A DNA stretch of 64,000 bases from JBCCIM01 sp965263205 (GCA_965263205.1 CBDHHF010000009.1:124001-188000), one strand, 5' to 3'. Positions 53,052-63,167 are shown, numbered from the stretch's first letter. Translations and numbers: made by a program. Notes: generated by a model not told the origin, from the sequence alone.

Positions 53052-54621
53052 TTAGGGCCGGTCGAACACACCTGTTCGTTCGGCCCAGCGTTGCCAATCG
53101 TTGGCCATTTGGTTTACACGGTCCGGGTATTGGGTGGCGAGGTTGTAACGCTCGTTGCGATCTGACTTCAGGTTGTACAGCTCCCATGCCTCCGCATTGC
53201 GGCCTTTGACAAGCTTCCAGGGCCCCTGACGCACAGCTTGTGCGCCCAGGTGCTCCCAATAAAGGCCATTGTGCTCCGGTGCGGTTTCCCCATCAAAATG
53301 AGGGCGCAAGCTGATACCAGGTAAGCTGTCATCCGGCTCAACACGCGCAAGCTCAAGGCTTGTGCTCATCAAATCTACCAGGTGACCGGGCTGGTGGATA
53401 ATACGGCCAGGTGTTGAGATGCCGCGCATCCAATACACAATCATGGGGGTCGCAATGCCGCCTTCGTGTGTCCAGGATTTGTATTGTCGGAATGGCGTAT
53501 TTGATACGAAGGCCCACGGCTCTCGATAAGCGGCATACGACCCTTTCTCCCCGATGCGCTTGCTCGCGTCGTGTAACTTTCGACCCGTTACATTCTCTGC
53601 AGAGCCGCCGTTGTCTGATAGAAAAATGATCAGGGTGTTGCGAATGGTACGGGTTTCATCGAGTGCTTTCAGGATACGGCCAATGCCCTGGTCCATGCGA
53701 TCTACCATGGCAGCGTAGACAGCCATCCGTCGACTCCATTCTTTTTTGTTCTCAACCGTTTCCCAGGCCGGCATGCCCGCAGGGCGCGCAGGCAACGCCC
53801 ACTGCCCATCGATAATCCCCGATGCCACCTGTCGTTCGTACCGGGCAACACGGATGGAGTCCCAACCAACATCGTACACGCCTTCATACCGGGCGACATC
53901 AGATTCGAGTGCATGGAGTGGCCAGTGCGGGGCTGTGTACGGGACGTACAGAAAAAACGGCTTCCGACGCGAATGATCTGCAACGTGGTCTTCGATAAAT
54001 TGGGTTGCATAATCGGTGATGGCATCGGTCATGTAAAACCCTTCCGCCGGCGGCTCCCAGGGGTCATCGTCGAGCGCCATCTGCCGCACGCGAGGCTGAT
54101 CTTTTATCACTTCAAAATAACTACTTGCCCCGCTGATGAGGCCAAAGAACCGGTCAAAGCCACGCTTTCGCGGCCAGTGGGCTTCTTTTTCTCCAACATG
54201 CCATTTACCAGAGAGGTAGGTGCTGTAGTTCGCTGCTTTTAACCGCTCGGCAAGGGTTTCGACATTCTCCTTGAGGTAGCCCTGGTACGGCCCAGATTCA
54301 GGATCGCTATCTATACTGCTCACCATGCCGCCCATGCCGGCTTCGTGCGGATACCGCCCCGTGAGTAGCGACGCCCGTGTAGGACAACAGCGCGCAGCGT
54401 TGTAGAATTGCGTAAAGCGTAGCCCACGCGAAGCAAGCATGTCCAGATAGGGCGTTTCAATTTCTCCGCCATAACTCCCCAGATCCGAGTATCCCATGTC
54501 ATCTGCCAGAATGATGACAATATTGGGTACCCTTGCCTGATCAGGGGGTGGACTGACACCCTATCAGAATGAAGCAAAACACCAAAAACCCACACCGCAC
54601 CCAAAGCGGAATGTATTGCAT
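53052..54621 (-). CDS. Sulfatase lipoprotein (formylglycine-dependent), leader out of frame
   Basis: The main frame (from the ATG at 54497, 481 aa) has the formylglycine motif CCPTRASLLTG (CxPxR; Cys37 of that frame), FLSDNGGSAENV and KSWTHEGGIATPMIVYW, so it is a type I sulfatase. It lacks the start of the fold. The missing part is present upstream: VPNIVIILADD (metal-binding Asp pair) in the same frame without a start codon, and a lipoprotein signal (MQYIPLWVRCGFLVFCFILI-GC) from an ATG at 54621 in another frame. One missing C in a C5 run (54544-54548) separates them. Corrected length about 522 aa. Without correction the enzyme would lack export and metal binding. It ends at element copy 5. 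Confidence 0.85.
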
Positions 54622-54698
54622 GGCTGAAATCGTTAAAGGTGGGTAACTTGCTCTGACCTTCTCACGAAACGAGCCGGAGGTCAGCACTACGCGAACGA

Positions 54699-55601
54699 TT
54701 AAATGTCTTTTACTGTACGGAAGCCTACGTGAAAAAGGGAAGATTCAGGTGTTGAATGGCTCCGTGCAGATACCCGATATCCGTGGCAATAGCCAGGGTT
54801 GCAAAGGAACGACCCACCACGCTGCACCCGCTCACTTTGTTGCGTTGGTGTATAAGCAGCGTCGCGGTCCTTGTAAGATATATACCAGCTATCGGTCCAC
54901 TCCCACACGTTACCGCCCATATCGGTCAACCCGAGGGGTGTTTTGCCAAAGGCTCCAACCGGCGAAGTAAACAGGTAGCCATCTGCGCCAGAATTGTGCA
55001 CGGGGAATGTACCTTCCCAGGTATTGGCTTTCGCTTTACCATCAGCATAGAGCACGTTGCCCCAGGCGTATTGATGTGGCGCGGCTTCAGCGCCACGCGC
55101 TGCGTGCTCCCATTCGATTTCTGTAGGCAATCGTTTGCCGGCCCATGCCGCGTAAGCAACCGCATCATTCCAGGAGACCTGCGTGACCGGGTGGTTGTCT
55201 TCTGCCTTGTAGCCTTCCGGGCCCAGTGGGTATTGCCAGGTAGCGCCGGGAAGCAACATCCAGGCATAGGTTTCCATATTCAGAATGGCCGCATCACCAA
55301 ATGACTCAGCCTGGGTGACGTAACCGGTCGCTTCAACAAACGCTCTGAACTGCGCAACGGTCACCGGGTGGGTATCCATGTAGAAAGGAGCAACCTCAGT
55401 TTTAAAGGTAGGCTTCTCCATCGGCAAGCCTTTTTCCGAACCAATTATTGTTTTGCCTCCCGGAATGTAGGTCATGCCTTCCGGGGCGTCAGGTGGGGGC
55501 TCAGCATCAAACCACATCATGCCCCCAAGGCCAGCGAGGACCATAATCAGCGGCAGGCCCAGGCGAATGATAACCTGGGTGATTGAGAGTGAGGTCGCCA
55601 T
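54699..55601 (-). CDS. Formylglycine-generating enzyme (sulfatase-activating), membrane-anchored
   Basis: 300 aa from the ATG at 55601, preceded by GGAG eight bases upstream; an ATG at 55679 gives a poor extension. One N-terminal membrane helix (about 8-28) is followed by the FGE-sulfatase domain: MTYIPGGKTIIGSEKGLPME, FYMDTHPVTVAQFRAFVEAT, HPVTQVSWNDAVAYAAWAGK, RLPTEIEWEHAARG, GLTDMGGNVWEWTDSWY. The end, RGGSFLCNPGYCHGYRVSAR, keeps both catalytic cysteines of genuine FGE (the Cys336/Cys341 pair of the human enzyme), which most FGE-like proteins lack. It oxidises the sulfatase Cys to formylglycine with O2. It lies 77 bp upstream of the sulfatase on the same strand, so the pair is functionally matched. 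Confidence 0.92.
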   Translation of the reverse strand: MATSLSITQVIIRLGLPLIMVLAGLGGMMWFDAEPPPDAPEGMTYIPGGKTIIGSEKGLPMEKPTFKTEVAPFYMDTHPVTVAQFRAFVEATGYVTQAESFGDAAILNMETYAWMLLPGATWQYPLGPEGYKAEDNHPVTQVSWNDAVAYAAWAGKRLPTEIEWEHAARGAEAAPHQYAWGNVLYADGKAKANTWEGTFPVHNSGADGYLFTSPVGAFGKTPLGLTDMGGNVWEWTDSWYISYKDRDAAYTPTQQSERVQRGGSFLCNPGYCHGYRVSARSHSTPESSLFHVGFRTVKDI

Positions 55602-55824
55602 CGTTATCTCCAAATAACGTATTGAGGGTCTCCGTTCAACACAACACAGGCCCTTGATCCTATAGAAAAGATCAGGCAATAGCTAAACCTTGCATTGTGA
55701 AGCGTACTGGAGGGTAGGAAGACAAAAAAAGAGGCAGCGCACTCAGATTCAAGTAGAATCGGCTATTTCCGCAAAAAAATTCAGACAGGTGGAGAAGACA
55801 CGCGATATCCCTGCGCTGCTTTGC

Positions 55825-57444
55825 TTATTTGAGTACGGTAAATGGTGTTGAAACGGTGAAGTTACGCCCTTCAGCAACCACCAGGTATTTACCACCGGCA
55901 AGGTTTGATGCATTCAGCGAAAAGGTGTGGGCAATCTGCCCCACAAGTTGCCCCTCGTGCACCGTGGCTACACGCCGGCCCAGCATGTCGTACACGCCAA
56001 TCGTGACCTCCTGAGATTGGGCGAGCGTCAGGGTAAATCGGCCTTCAGGGTTTAAAGGATTGGGATACACATCTCCCAGATGCACAGCGTTGGCAACCTG
56101 AATAAACACCATGGTTTGTGGGCTATACGCAAACGTACCATCAAAATCGATTTGCTTTAGACGAAACACATGCCGCCCTGGTGGCAAATCGGTCAGTGTA
56201 AACTGATAGTCTTGCACCTCCGTAGTTGTGCCGGCACCGCGCACAAACCCGACAGCGCTGAAACGCCCTTCAATGTTATGCTCAACCTCAAATCCCGCGT
56301 TGTTCGTTTCAGAGAGCGTGCGCCACCTAAGGGTGACTTCATTATTATTGGCCGTAGCGCGAAAACCGGGAGCCAACTCTACAGGCAGCACCGTTGCTCC
56401 GTCCGTTTCAAGCACTTCATGAGAAGTAAGCTCAGGACTCCCCCCTTTCATGCCTGAACCTGATGCGATGTAAATATTTTCGTTATAGAAAATCGCCTGG
56501 GTCCCATGCCGGCCGGTACCCAGTGCATCCATCGTAATCCAGGTATTGGTCAGCGTATTGAGTGCATGCACTTCATCGTGTGCCAGATCGCGTGTACTTT
56601 CGCCGCCAATCACAACCACGTAATTCCCAACTGCTACCGAGGCTGCACCTGCGCGAGGTATAGGCATGTCGCCTGATGAAGGCAACGTGCTCCAGGAGCC
56701 GGCGTTGAAATCATACACATCAACCTCCTCTACATTGTCGCCATTGCTCCCGTTGCGCCCACCAGTAACGTAGAGTTTGTCTCCAACAACAGCGGCATGC
56801 ACATGATCGCGTGCAAAAGGCGCGTCTGGTAGTGTAGTCCAGGTATCCGTCACCGGATCGTATTCGTCAAATTGATTTTTCCTTACTGCGTTATTGCCAT
56901 GCCCCCCCGTGCTTCCACCCACGAGGTAGATTTTCCCATTGTAAAGCACAGCCCCTCCTGATCCACGCCGCCTTGCAGCAGGTATCGTTGAGCCCACAAC
57001 CCACTGATCTGTGTTTACCGCGTACTTCAGCACCTCTTCGACAGCGTTTTCATCGGGAAACGTATCCGTATAGGCCGAGATAATGTAAATGGTGTCGCCG
57101 ATCGCTACTGCCTGAAAGTGATGAAGCTGCATGTTGTCGGGCGGCAGCGATCCTGTCGACCAGGTGCTGTCTGCAGGATCGTAAATCTCTACACGCCGGC
57201 TGCCGCGCCCGCCCATCAAGTAAAACTTGCCATTAGCCTCAACATACGCGTTTTCATGCCGTGCCTGCAGACTATTTTGATCATTTAGCGTACGCCACTG
57301 CAACGCCTTCTTTTTCTGCACAGCCTGATATCCAAAAGCCGCGCCCAGGAAAAGACAGGCGGTGAAGATGTATAAAACGACACGAATCGGAGCAAAAATG
57401 CTATTCAGCATAAAGGAAGTTGGGAAGAAAGGTGCGGCCGGCAT
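55825..57444 (-). CDS. Secreted kelch-repeat protein with type IX sorting domain
   Basis: 539 aa. A signal/anchor segment (MLNSIFAPIRVVLYIFTACL) starts at the second Met (57411), so the true start may be there. Kelch repeats fill about 45-345 (GKFYLMGGRGSRRVEIYDPA, GKIYLVGGSTGGHG, DKLYVTGGRNGSNGDNVEEV, NYVVVIGGESTRDLA), forming a beta-propeller. A fibronectin-like segment (about 355-455: LRWRTLSETNNAGFEVEH, RLKQIDFDGTFAYS) and a sorting domain (DVYPNPLNPEGRFTLTL, IGVYDMLGRRVATV, FTVLK) follow. A binding protein at the cell surface, function unknown. The 209-bp gap to hutG shows nothing certain. Confidence 0.88.
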   Translation of the reverse strand: MPAAPFFPTSFMLNSIFAPIRVVLYIFTACLFLGAAFGYQAVQKKKALQWRTLNDQNSLQARHENAYVEANGKFYLMGGRGSRRVEIYDPADSTWSTGSLPPDNMQLHHFQAVAIGDTIYIISAYTDTFPDENAVEEVLKYAVNTDQWVVGSTIPAARRRGSGGAVLYNGKIYLVGGSTGGHGNNAVRKNQFDEYDPVTDTWTTLPDAPFARDHVHAAVVGDKLYVTGGRNGSNGDNVEEVDVYDFNAGSWSTLPSSGDMPIPRAGAASVAVGNYVVVIGGESTRDLAHDEVHALNTLTNTWITMDALGTGRHGTQAIFYNENIYIASGSGMKGGSPELTSHEVLETDGATVLPVELAPGFRATANNNEVTLRWRTLSETNNAGFEVEHNIEGRFSAVGFVRGAGTTTEVQDYQFTLTDLPPGRHVFRLKQIDFDGTFAYSPQTMVFIQVANAVHLGDVYPNPLNPEGRFTLTLAQSQEVTIGVYDMLGRRVATVHEGQLVGQIAHTFSLNASNLAGGKYLVVAEGRNFTVSTPFTVLK

Positions 57445-57653
57445 GTATTTGACGGTGTTCGATAGGCGAACAAGTACTATGCCTCAACGCTTAAGAAAAC
57501 GGCAAACAAACGGAATACTTTAATTACTGATGTTTGATAGCTGTGTGCAAATCGATTACCATCAGGGCTTTCTGCTTTGCCACAAGCCCGTTTTATGGCG
57601 TTGTTGTACACAACCTGCGTAACATGACTCAATTAACTATTCTTTTCGTTGCG

Positions 57654-58583
57654 TTAAACCTGTCGCTCAGCAACGCCACACAAAAAATACCACAAAGTAA
57701 CGGCTGCTGCACGAATTGTCCTGAAATCGTTGTCAACCTGTGGATTTACTTCAACAAGATCTAGCGATGTGATGTTGGTGGATTTACCGGCCAGATAAGC
57801 AATGTTGTACAGCAGCTTTAGTGGAATCCCATCGGCCGCCGGCGCGCTCACCCCGGGCGCCTCAGCCTGTCGCACCACGTCCATATCTAGCGTAAGCAAA
57901 GTAGGATGCTCAAGGCCGGCAAAGTACTCTTGCACAAAAGCCAGGTTCATTTCATCACGCCAGTAGCAGGCACAATTGTGCGTTTCCATAAATGCTACGT
58001 GTGCATGCGCTACAGAAGTTGGCGAAAGTCCCAACACAGCATAATGCGCACAGGATCCGCTTTCATGGAGCAACGCCTGATAAAATGGGGAGCCCGAATG
58101 GGGCTGTCCGTCTCTCAGGGGGCGGACATCAGCATGCGCATCAATGTTGAGGATGTGCACGGGTTGTTTAGCGCCGGCATACCCCAGGAAGTGACCAAAA
58201 GCTGTTTCGTGCCCTCCGCCAAGCACAACAGGTACAATACCTTGCCGGATAAGGGGCGCAAGTACGCTGCCAAGCAAAGCCTGGTCGGCTGCGACGTCAC
58301 CGGTAATCGCTACATTGCCAAGATCGGTCGTTTGCTCCAGTAAACTACACCAGTTGGCATATTGCCGGGCATCGGGTGTCAATCGGTACAGCAGCGTTCG
58401 GATGGCGTCGGGGGCTTGTGCCGCACCGGGACGCCCTCCGTTCCGCTTTACGCCTTCATCGCTCGGAAAGCCAATCAGTGCAACGCGTGCTCCTCCGGGC
58501 TGTGACTGATTGATAAGCCAATGGCCCAACCGCCGATCGTCATCGGCTGTATCAGGTGTAGCGATATTTGCAGGTACTAGCAT
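57654..58583 (-). CDS. hutG: Formimidoylglutamase
   Basis: 309 aa, arginase/ureohydrolase fold. It hydrolyses N-formimidoyl-L-glutamate to glutamate and formamide, the last step of the hut pathway. Manganese-binding motifs are visible: VVLGGGHETAFGHFLG (His), HILNIDAHADVRPL (Asp-x-His-x-Asp) and LLTLDMDVVRQAEAPGVSAP (Asp-x-Asp). ALIGFPSDEGVKRNGGRPGA is typical of HutG. Its ATG overlaps the hutI stop codon (TGATG). It is the last gene of the hut operon. Confidence 0.94.
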   Translation of the reverse strand: MLVPANIATPDTADDDRRLGHWLINQSQPGGARVALIGFPSDEGVKRNGGRPGAAQAPDAIRTLLYRLTPDARQYANWCSLLEQTTDLGNVAITGDVAADQALLGSVLAPLIRQGIVPVVLGGGHETAFGHFLGYAGAKQPVHILNIDAHADVRPLRDGQPHSGSPFYQALLHESGSCAHYAVLGLSPTSVAHAHVAFMETHNCACYWRDEMNLAFVQEYFAGLEHPTLLTLDMDVVRQAEAPGVSAPAADGIPLKLLYNIAYLAGKSTNITSLDLVEVNPQVDNDFRTIRAAAVTLWYFLCGVAERQV

Positions 58584-59821
58584 CAGACAAATTTCTCTCT
58601 CCGGTGTACGATGTTGCCATTAATGGCGGTGAGCTGTGCTGCATTGGGTCGCAAATGCCCCATCCAGTGGTTTACATCGGGTGCATTGATAACAGCAAAA
58701 TCAGCGTTGAACCCGGGTGCAAGGGTGCCCACCTCATTTTCCATTGCAACGGCCTTTGCTGCGTAGTGTGTTGCTCCTTTGAGTACTTCAGCAGGCGCCA
58801 TGTATTGCATAATACAGGCCATATACATCGCGGTCGGTAAATGAAAACTTGGGGCTGAGCCAGGATTAAAGTCTGTTGCAACGGCCACTGGCACACCTGC
58901 GTCGATAAACGCCCGCGCCGGCATGGCGGGTTGGCGCAAGTTGAACGAGGCAAACGGCAAGCTCACCGCTACAACGCCAGCTTCTGCCATGGCCGCAATC
59001 CCTTCCGGGGAAGCAAACTCCAGGTGATCGGCAGAAATGGCATTCAGTTGTGCGGCAAGGGCAGCGCCTCCTCCATCGTGCAGCTGATCTACGTGCAGTT
59101 TTGCACGCAACCCGTAGCCGGCGGCTGCATGGCAAATTGCTGTAGCTTCTTCCGGCAAAAAAGCCGTGTCTTCAACAAAGACATCACAAAATGCCGCAAG
59201 CGACTCCTCTGCAACAGCCGGCAGCATCTTTTCGATAATCAGATCGATGTAAGCACGGCGGTTTTCTTTGAATTCAGGCGGCACAATGTGGGCAGCCAGG
59301 AGCGTCGGCCTGATACGTACAGGCTGCGTATCGGCCAGCCGGCGATAAACGCGGAGCACCTTGAGTTCATCTTCAAGGGTCAACCCATACCCGGTTTTAC
59401 ACTCAACGGTTGTGATGCCAAGCGCTACCATCTCGCGGAGTATAGCCAGGGCTTTTTCATAGAGCTCGTCTTCGGTAGCTGCTCGGGTGCTGGCCATCGA
59501 GGCAGCGATACCGCCCCCGGCTCGCGCGATGTCGAGGTATGGCCGGCCCAAGGCGCGCATCTCAAATTCGTCGGTCCGCCAGCCGCCAAATGCCAGGTGT
59601 GTGTGGCAGTCTACCAACCCGGGGACCACAAGCATACCTTTTGCATCGTGCCGGCGTGCCGTCTGGTAGTGTGCCGGCATGTCCTGCTGCCGGCCGACCC
59701 ACTGCACGGTGCCACCTTCCCATACCAGTGCCGCCTGGTTGATCGCATGGAGTGCCCCCTGTCCACCTTCAGGCTTGCATGTAACCAGTTTGCCAATATT
59801 CACAAGGGCTTGTCGCATCAT
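58583..59821 (-). CDS. hutI: Imidazolonepropionase
   Basis: 412 aa, amidohydrolase fold. It opens 4-imidazolone-5-propionate to N-formimidoyl-glutamate, step three of histidine breakdown. Metal-binding VVPGLVDCHTHLAFGG and KLHVDQLHDGGGAALAAQL (His), the Asp in VPVAVATDFNPGSAP, and ECKTGYGLTLEDELK are all present. The ATG overlaps the hutH stop (ATGATGA context). Cytoplasmic. Confidence 0.96.
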   Translation of the reverse strand: MMRQALVNIGKLVTCKPEGGQGALHAINQAALVWEGGTVQWVGRQQDMPAHYQTARRHDAKGMLVVPGLVDCHTHLAFGGWRTDEFEMRALGRPYLDIARAGGGIAASMASTRAATEDELYEKALAILREMVALGITTVECKTGYGLTLEDELKVLRVYRRLADTQPVRIRPTLLAAHIVPPEFKENRRAYIDLIIEKMLPAVAEESLAAFCDVFVEDTAFLPEEATAICHAAAGYGLRAKLHVDQLHDGGGAALAAQLNAISADHLEFASPEGIAAMAEAGVVAVSLPFASFNLRQPAMPARAFIDAGVPVAVATDFNPGSAPSFHLPTAMYMACIMQYMAPAEVLKGATHYAAKAVAMENEVGTLAPGFNADFAVINAPDVNHWMGHLRPNAAQLTAINGNIVHRREKFV

Positions 59822-61356
59822 CGTAGCGCTCCAATCTCTTGTTCAACAGCAGCAACGAGATTACCAGACTGTACCACCTCCGCACATTTGATCAAGTCGT
59901 GCTTGAAGTAGTAATCTTTTTCGCCATGCGGGACAATCTTGCGGATGTAATCATGCGCAACTGCAATGCCTTTGCCGGGCACAAGTGGTTTCCGGAAGTC
60001 GAGCGCCTGTGCGGCGGTGAATAGCTCAACGGCCAGAATCTGCTCGACGTTTTGCATCACTTGCAAAAGCTTGAGCGCACCGATGCTGCCCATACTAACG
60101 TGGTCTTCCTGACCCAGCGAGGTAGGAATTGAATCAACCGAGGCTGGATGACACAATACCTTGTTTTCTGAAACGAGTGCCGCGGCTGTGTACTGGGGAA
60201 TCATAAACCCGGAATTGATACCTGTCTCGTGCATCAGCAGCGCCGGCAAACCGTCGTGCCCCTCAAGTAGTAAGTACGTGCGCCGCTCCGAAATACTGCC
60301 CAGCTCAGCAAGCGCAATGGCAGCTAGATCGAGGACAAGCGCAAGGGGTTGCCCGTGGAAATTACCACCGCTTAAAATATCGCCGTTGTGAAATACAAGC
60401 GGGTTGTCGGTTACCGCGTTGATTTCTGTTTCGACAACCGATGCTGCGTGCCGGATGTTGTCACGTGACGCCCCGTGTACCTGTGGGACACAGCGCAGGC
60501 TGTATGGATCTTGTACTTTGCCGCAGTTTCTGTGCGACTCCAGAATTTCACTATCAACGAGGAGCCGGCGGACATTCTCAGCCACTTCCAACTGCCCCTG
60601 GTGCGGGCGTAATTGGTGAATGCGTGCATCAAAGGGTGCCACACTCCCCTGCAACGCTTCCAGACTCATCGCAGCTACTATATCTGCAAACTTCAGGTAG
60701 CTGAAGGCGCGTTGTAAGACATAAGCACCGTACGCTGTCATCAATTGCGTGCCATTGATCAGCGCCAGACCATCCTTGGCCCCCAACGTTACTGGAGCCA
60801 GGCCCTCATGCTCGAGTATGGTTTCAGCAGCGATGACATCTTTACCCGCAGCATCCCAGAAAAAGCCGTAACCAATAAGCGGAAGCGCCATGTGTGAAAG
60901 CGGGGCCAAATCGCCCGATGCGCCTACGCTTCCCTGCCGGGGAATAGCCGGGATCAGATCCCGCTCGGCGAAAAACAGCAAACGATCGAACGTCTGCGGT
61001 GAAACACCCGAATAGCCCTGCCCCAATGCATGGATTTTCAACTGTAACATCAGCCGGCAAATGGGTTTGGGAATCAGTTCTCCAACCCCAACCGCATGCG
61101 AGAGCAACAAGTTGTGCTGCAATGCAGAAACCTGGTCACGGTCGATGCGCACGTTTTTGAGGTAGCCAAACCCTGTGTTGATGCCGTAATGGGCGTCATT
61201 GCTATCAAGCGCATCGGTGACAACCGACCGGCTTGCTAGCACGGATTCTCCATCCTGCCTCAATGCGGTTATCCGCTCCTCAAGTGCAACTGCTAGGTGC
61301 TGCAAGGGCACATGTTGCAGGATTATATCTTGTACGACATCTGCCATCTCCCTCAC
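59818..61356 (-). CDS. hutH: Histidine ammonia-lyase
   Basis: 512 aa. It deaminates L-histidine to urocanate, the first pathway step. The self-forming MIO prosthetic group comes from Ala146-Ser147-Gly148 in GSVGASGDLAPLSHM. HYGINTGFGYLKNVRI, YSLRCVPQVHGASRDNI and the C-terminal DYYFKHDLIKCAEVV match the family. It overlaps hutU by four bases (ATGA). Confidence 0.97.
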   Translation of the reverse strand: MREMADVVQDIILQHVPLQHLAVALEERITALRQDGESVLASRSVVTDALDSNDAHYGINTGFGYLKNVRIDRDQVSALQHNLLLSHAVGVGELIPKPICRLMLQLKIHALGQGYSGVSPQTFDRLLFFAERDLIPAIPRQGSVGASGDLAPLSHMALPLIGYGFFWDAAGKDVIAAETILEHEGLAPVTLGAKDGLALINGTQLMTAYGAYVLQRAFSYLKFADIVAAMSLEALQGSVAPFDARIHQLRPHQGQLEVAENVRRLLVDSEILESHRNCGKVQDPYSLRCVPQVHGASRDNIRHAASVVETEINAVTDNPLVFHNGDILSGGNFHGQPLALVLDLAAIALAELGSISERRTYLLLEGHDGLPALLMHETGINSGFMIPQYTAAALVSENKVLCHPASVDSIPTSLGQEDHVSMGSIGALKLLQVMQNVEQILAVELFTAAQALDFRKPLVPGKGIAVAHDYIRKIVPHGEKDYYFKHDLIKCAEVVQSGNLVAAVEQEIGALR

Positions 61357-63017
61357 CCATTAATCATTGGAAGATCAATACCTCGTGCATTGGCGGTCTC
61401 CACGGCCTCGTCGTAGCCGGCATCTGCATGGCGCATCACACCTGTACCCGGATCTGCGGTGAGTACCCGGGTAAGCCGCTCTCCTCCTTTGCGCGTACCG
61501 TCAGCTACAACCACCATCCCCGAGTGCATCGAGTAGCCTATACCTACACCGCCACCATGATGCAATGACACCCAACTCGCGCCACAGGCCGTGTTCAACA
61601 TCGCGTTAAGCAGCGGCCAATCCGCAATGGCATCGGAGCCGTCTTTCATGCTTTCTGTTTCCCTGTTGGGTGAGGCAACTGAGCCACAATCGAGGTGGTC
61701 GCGCCCAATGACAAGCGGTGCTTCCACCTTGCCTTTCTCCACCAGCCAGTTGAAACGGGCACCAAGTTCTGCACGTTCGCCGTATTCCAGCCAGCAAATG
61801 CGCGCCGGCAATCCCTGAAAATGCACCTGCTCCCGGGCTTTGTGGATCCACCGGGAAAGCGCTTCATTCTGAGGAAACGTCTCCAGGACCATGTTGTCGG
61901 TCACCGCAATGTCATTGGGGTTACCCGACAAAGCAGCCCAGCGAAACGGTCCAGATCCACGGCAGAAGAGCGGCCGGATAAACGCCGGCACAAATCCTTC
62001 AATGTCAAACGCATCTGCTTTGCCGCGATGATCAGCCACCTGGCCGCGCAGGTTGTTGCCATAATCGAAAGTCACAGCGCCTTTCTGCTGCAGCGCCAAC
62101 ATGGCATCTACGTGCACAACCATGGAATCGAGTACAGCATTCCGGTATCCATCTGGATCACTTTCACGCAACGTATTTGCGGTTTCGATGTCCATGTTTG
62201 CCGGTAGATAGCCAACCATCAGGTCATGCGCAGATGTTTGATCGGTCAGCACATCCGGCACAATGTCACGCTGCACAAGCACAGGGAGTACCTCTGCAAT
62301 ATTGCCAACCAGCCCTACTGAAAGCGCCTCACCTCTTACCCGTGCATCGAGCACACGCGCCAGCGCTTCATCCAGATCATCAAGCATCACATCGCAATAG
62401 CCAGATTCCACGCGACGCTGAACGCGGGAAGCATCCACATCTACACCAAGGAACGCAGCGCCATTCATCGTGGCTGCAAGCGGCTGCGCGCCACCCATAC
62501 CGCCAAGTCCGCCCGTCACAACCAGTTTGCCTTTGAGTGAGCCACCAAAGTGTTGGCGTGCGCACTCCGCGAAGGTTTCGTACGTGCCTTGCAAGATGCC
62601 CTGTGTACCGATGTAGATCCAGGAGCCGGCCGTCATCTGGCCGTACATCGTAAGGCCTAAAGCTTCGAGCCGGCGGAATTCGTCCCAGGTCCCCCACTTG
62701 GGCACCAGGTTCGCGTTGGCAATCAACACCCGCGGCGCTTCGTCGTGCGTACGAAATACACCTACCGGTTTGCCGCTCTGCACCAGCATCGTTTCATCGC
62801 TGCGCAGGCGCTGGAGCGTTTTTATGATGGCCGCATAACTTTCCCAGTTGCGGGCAGCTTTTCCGCTACCGCCATACACAATGAGCGATTCCGGATGCTC
62901 TGCCACTTCCGGGTCGAGGTTGTTCATCAGCATGCGCATCGCGGCTTCCTGATGCCAGCCCTGGCAATGCAGGGTGGTGCCGCGGGGTGCACGGATGGTT
63001 CTGGTTGTTGTGTTCAT
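61353..63017 (-). CDS. hutU: Urocanate hydratase
   Basis: 554 aa, full length. It hydrates urocanate to imidazolonepropionate using tightly bound NAD+. NAD-binding VTGGLGGMGGAQPLAATMNG and the conserved catalytic Cys region RPLFCRGSGPFRWAALSG are present, as are VPKWGTWDEFRRLEALGLTM and WVSLHHGGGVGIGYSMHSGM. It is the first gene of the four-gene operon, transcribed away from the AsnC regulator gene. Confidence 0.97.
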   Translation of the reverse strand: MNTTTRTIRAPRGTTLHCQGWHQEAAMRMLMNNLDPEVAEHPESLIVYGGSGKAARNWESYAAIIKTLQRLRSDETMLVQSGKPVGVFRTHDEAPRVLIANANLVPKWGTWDEFRRLEALGLTMYGQMTAGSWIYIGTQGILQGTYETFAECARQHFGGSLKGKLVVTGGLGGMGGAQPLAATMNGAAFLGVDVDASRVQRRVESGYCDVMLDDLDEALARVLDARVRGEALSVGLVGNIAEVLPVLVQRDIVPDVLTDQTSAHDLMVGYLPANMDIETANTLRESDPDGYRNAVLDSMVVHVDAMLALQQKGAVTFDYGNNLRGQVADHRGKADAFDIEGFVPAFIRPLFCRGSGPFRWAALSGNPNDIAVTDNMVLETFPQNEALSRWIHKAREQVHFQGLPARICWLEYGERAELGARFNWLVEKGKVEAPLVIGRDHLDCGSVASPNRETESMKDGSDAIADWPLLNAMLNTACGASWVSLHHGGGVGIGYSMHSGMVVVADGTRKGGERLTRVLTADPGTGVMRHADAGYDEAVETANARGIDLPMING

Positions 63018-63167
63018 CTGAAGTGCAATTTGTCTTTAAGCCAGGGGAGTTCTTAAATAAAAGAAATGCAGATAGCGGCCGTAAAGACGGATCAAAAAGA
63101 AATCAGGTCGATATCCTTTCGGATCAATGTAATTTTCCTACTAACACTTTCGATTCCAAAAATCAGC
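63018..63167. promoter_or_regulatory. Divergent control region of hut operon and AsnC-type regulator
   Basis: 150 bases between the hutU and regulator start codons, so both promoters must lie here. AATTTTCCTA (63131-63140) matches the right half of the E. coli Lrp consensus (WATTWTDCTR) at nine of ten places, and a short dyad ATCC-tttc-GGAT lies at about 63115-63126. Either might be an operator. I could not assign promoter hexamers. Confidence 0.4.

Noticed and set aside
54320..54604. Separate 94-codon gene upstream of the sulfatase
   Set aside because: It overlaps the sulfatase in another frame; the meaningful leader is in a third frame and belongs to the sulfatase.
57600..57653. Terminator after hutG
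   Set aside because: Only a 5-bp palindrome (gttgt-ac-acaac) without a T-run was found, too weak to call.
58931..59911. 326-codon plus-strand open frame
   Set aside because: Antisense to hutI and the end of hutH, both with full catalytic motifs; no recognisable protein pattern.
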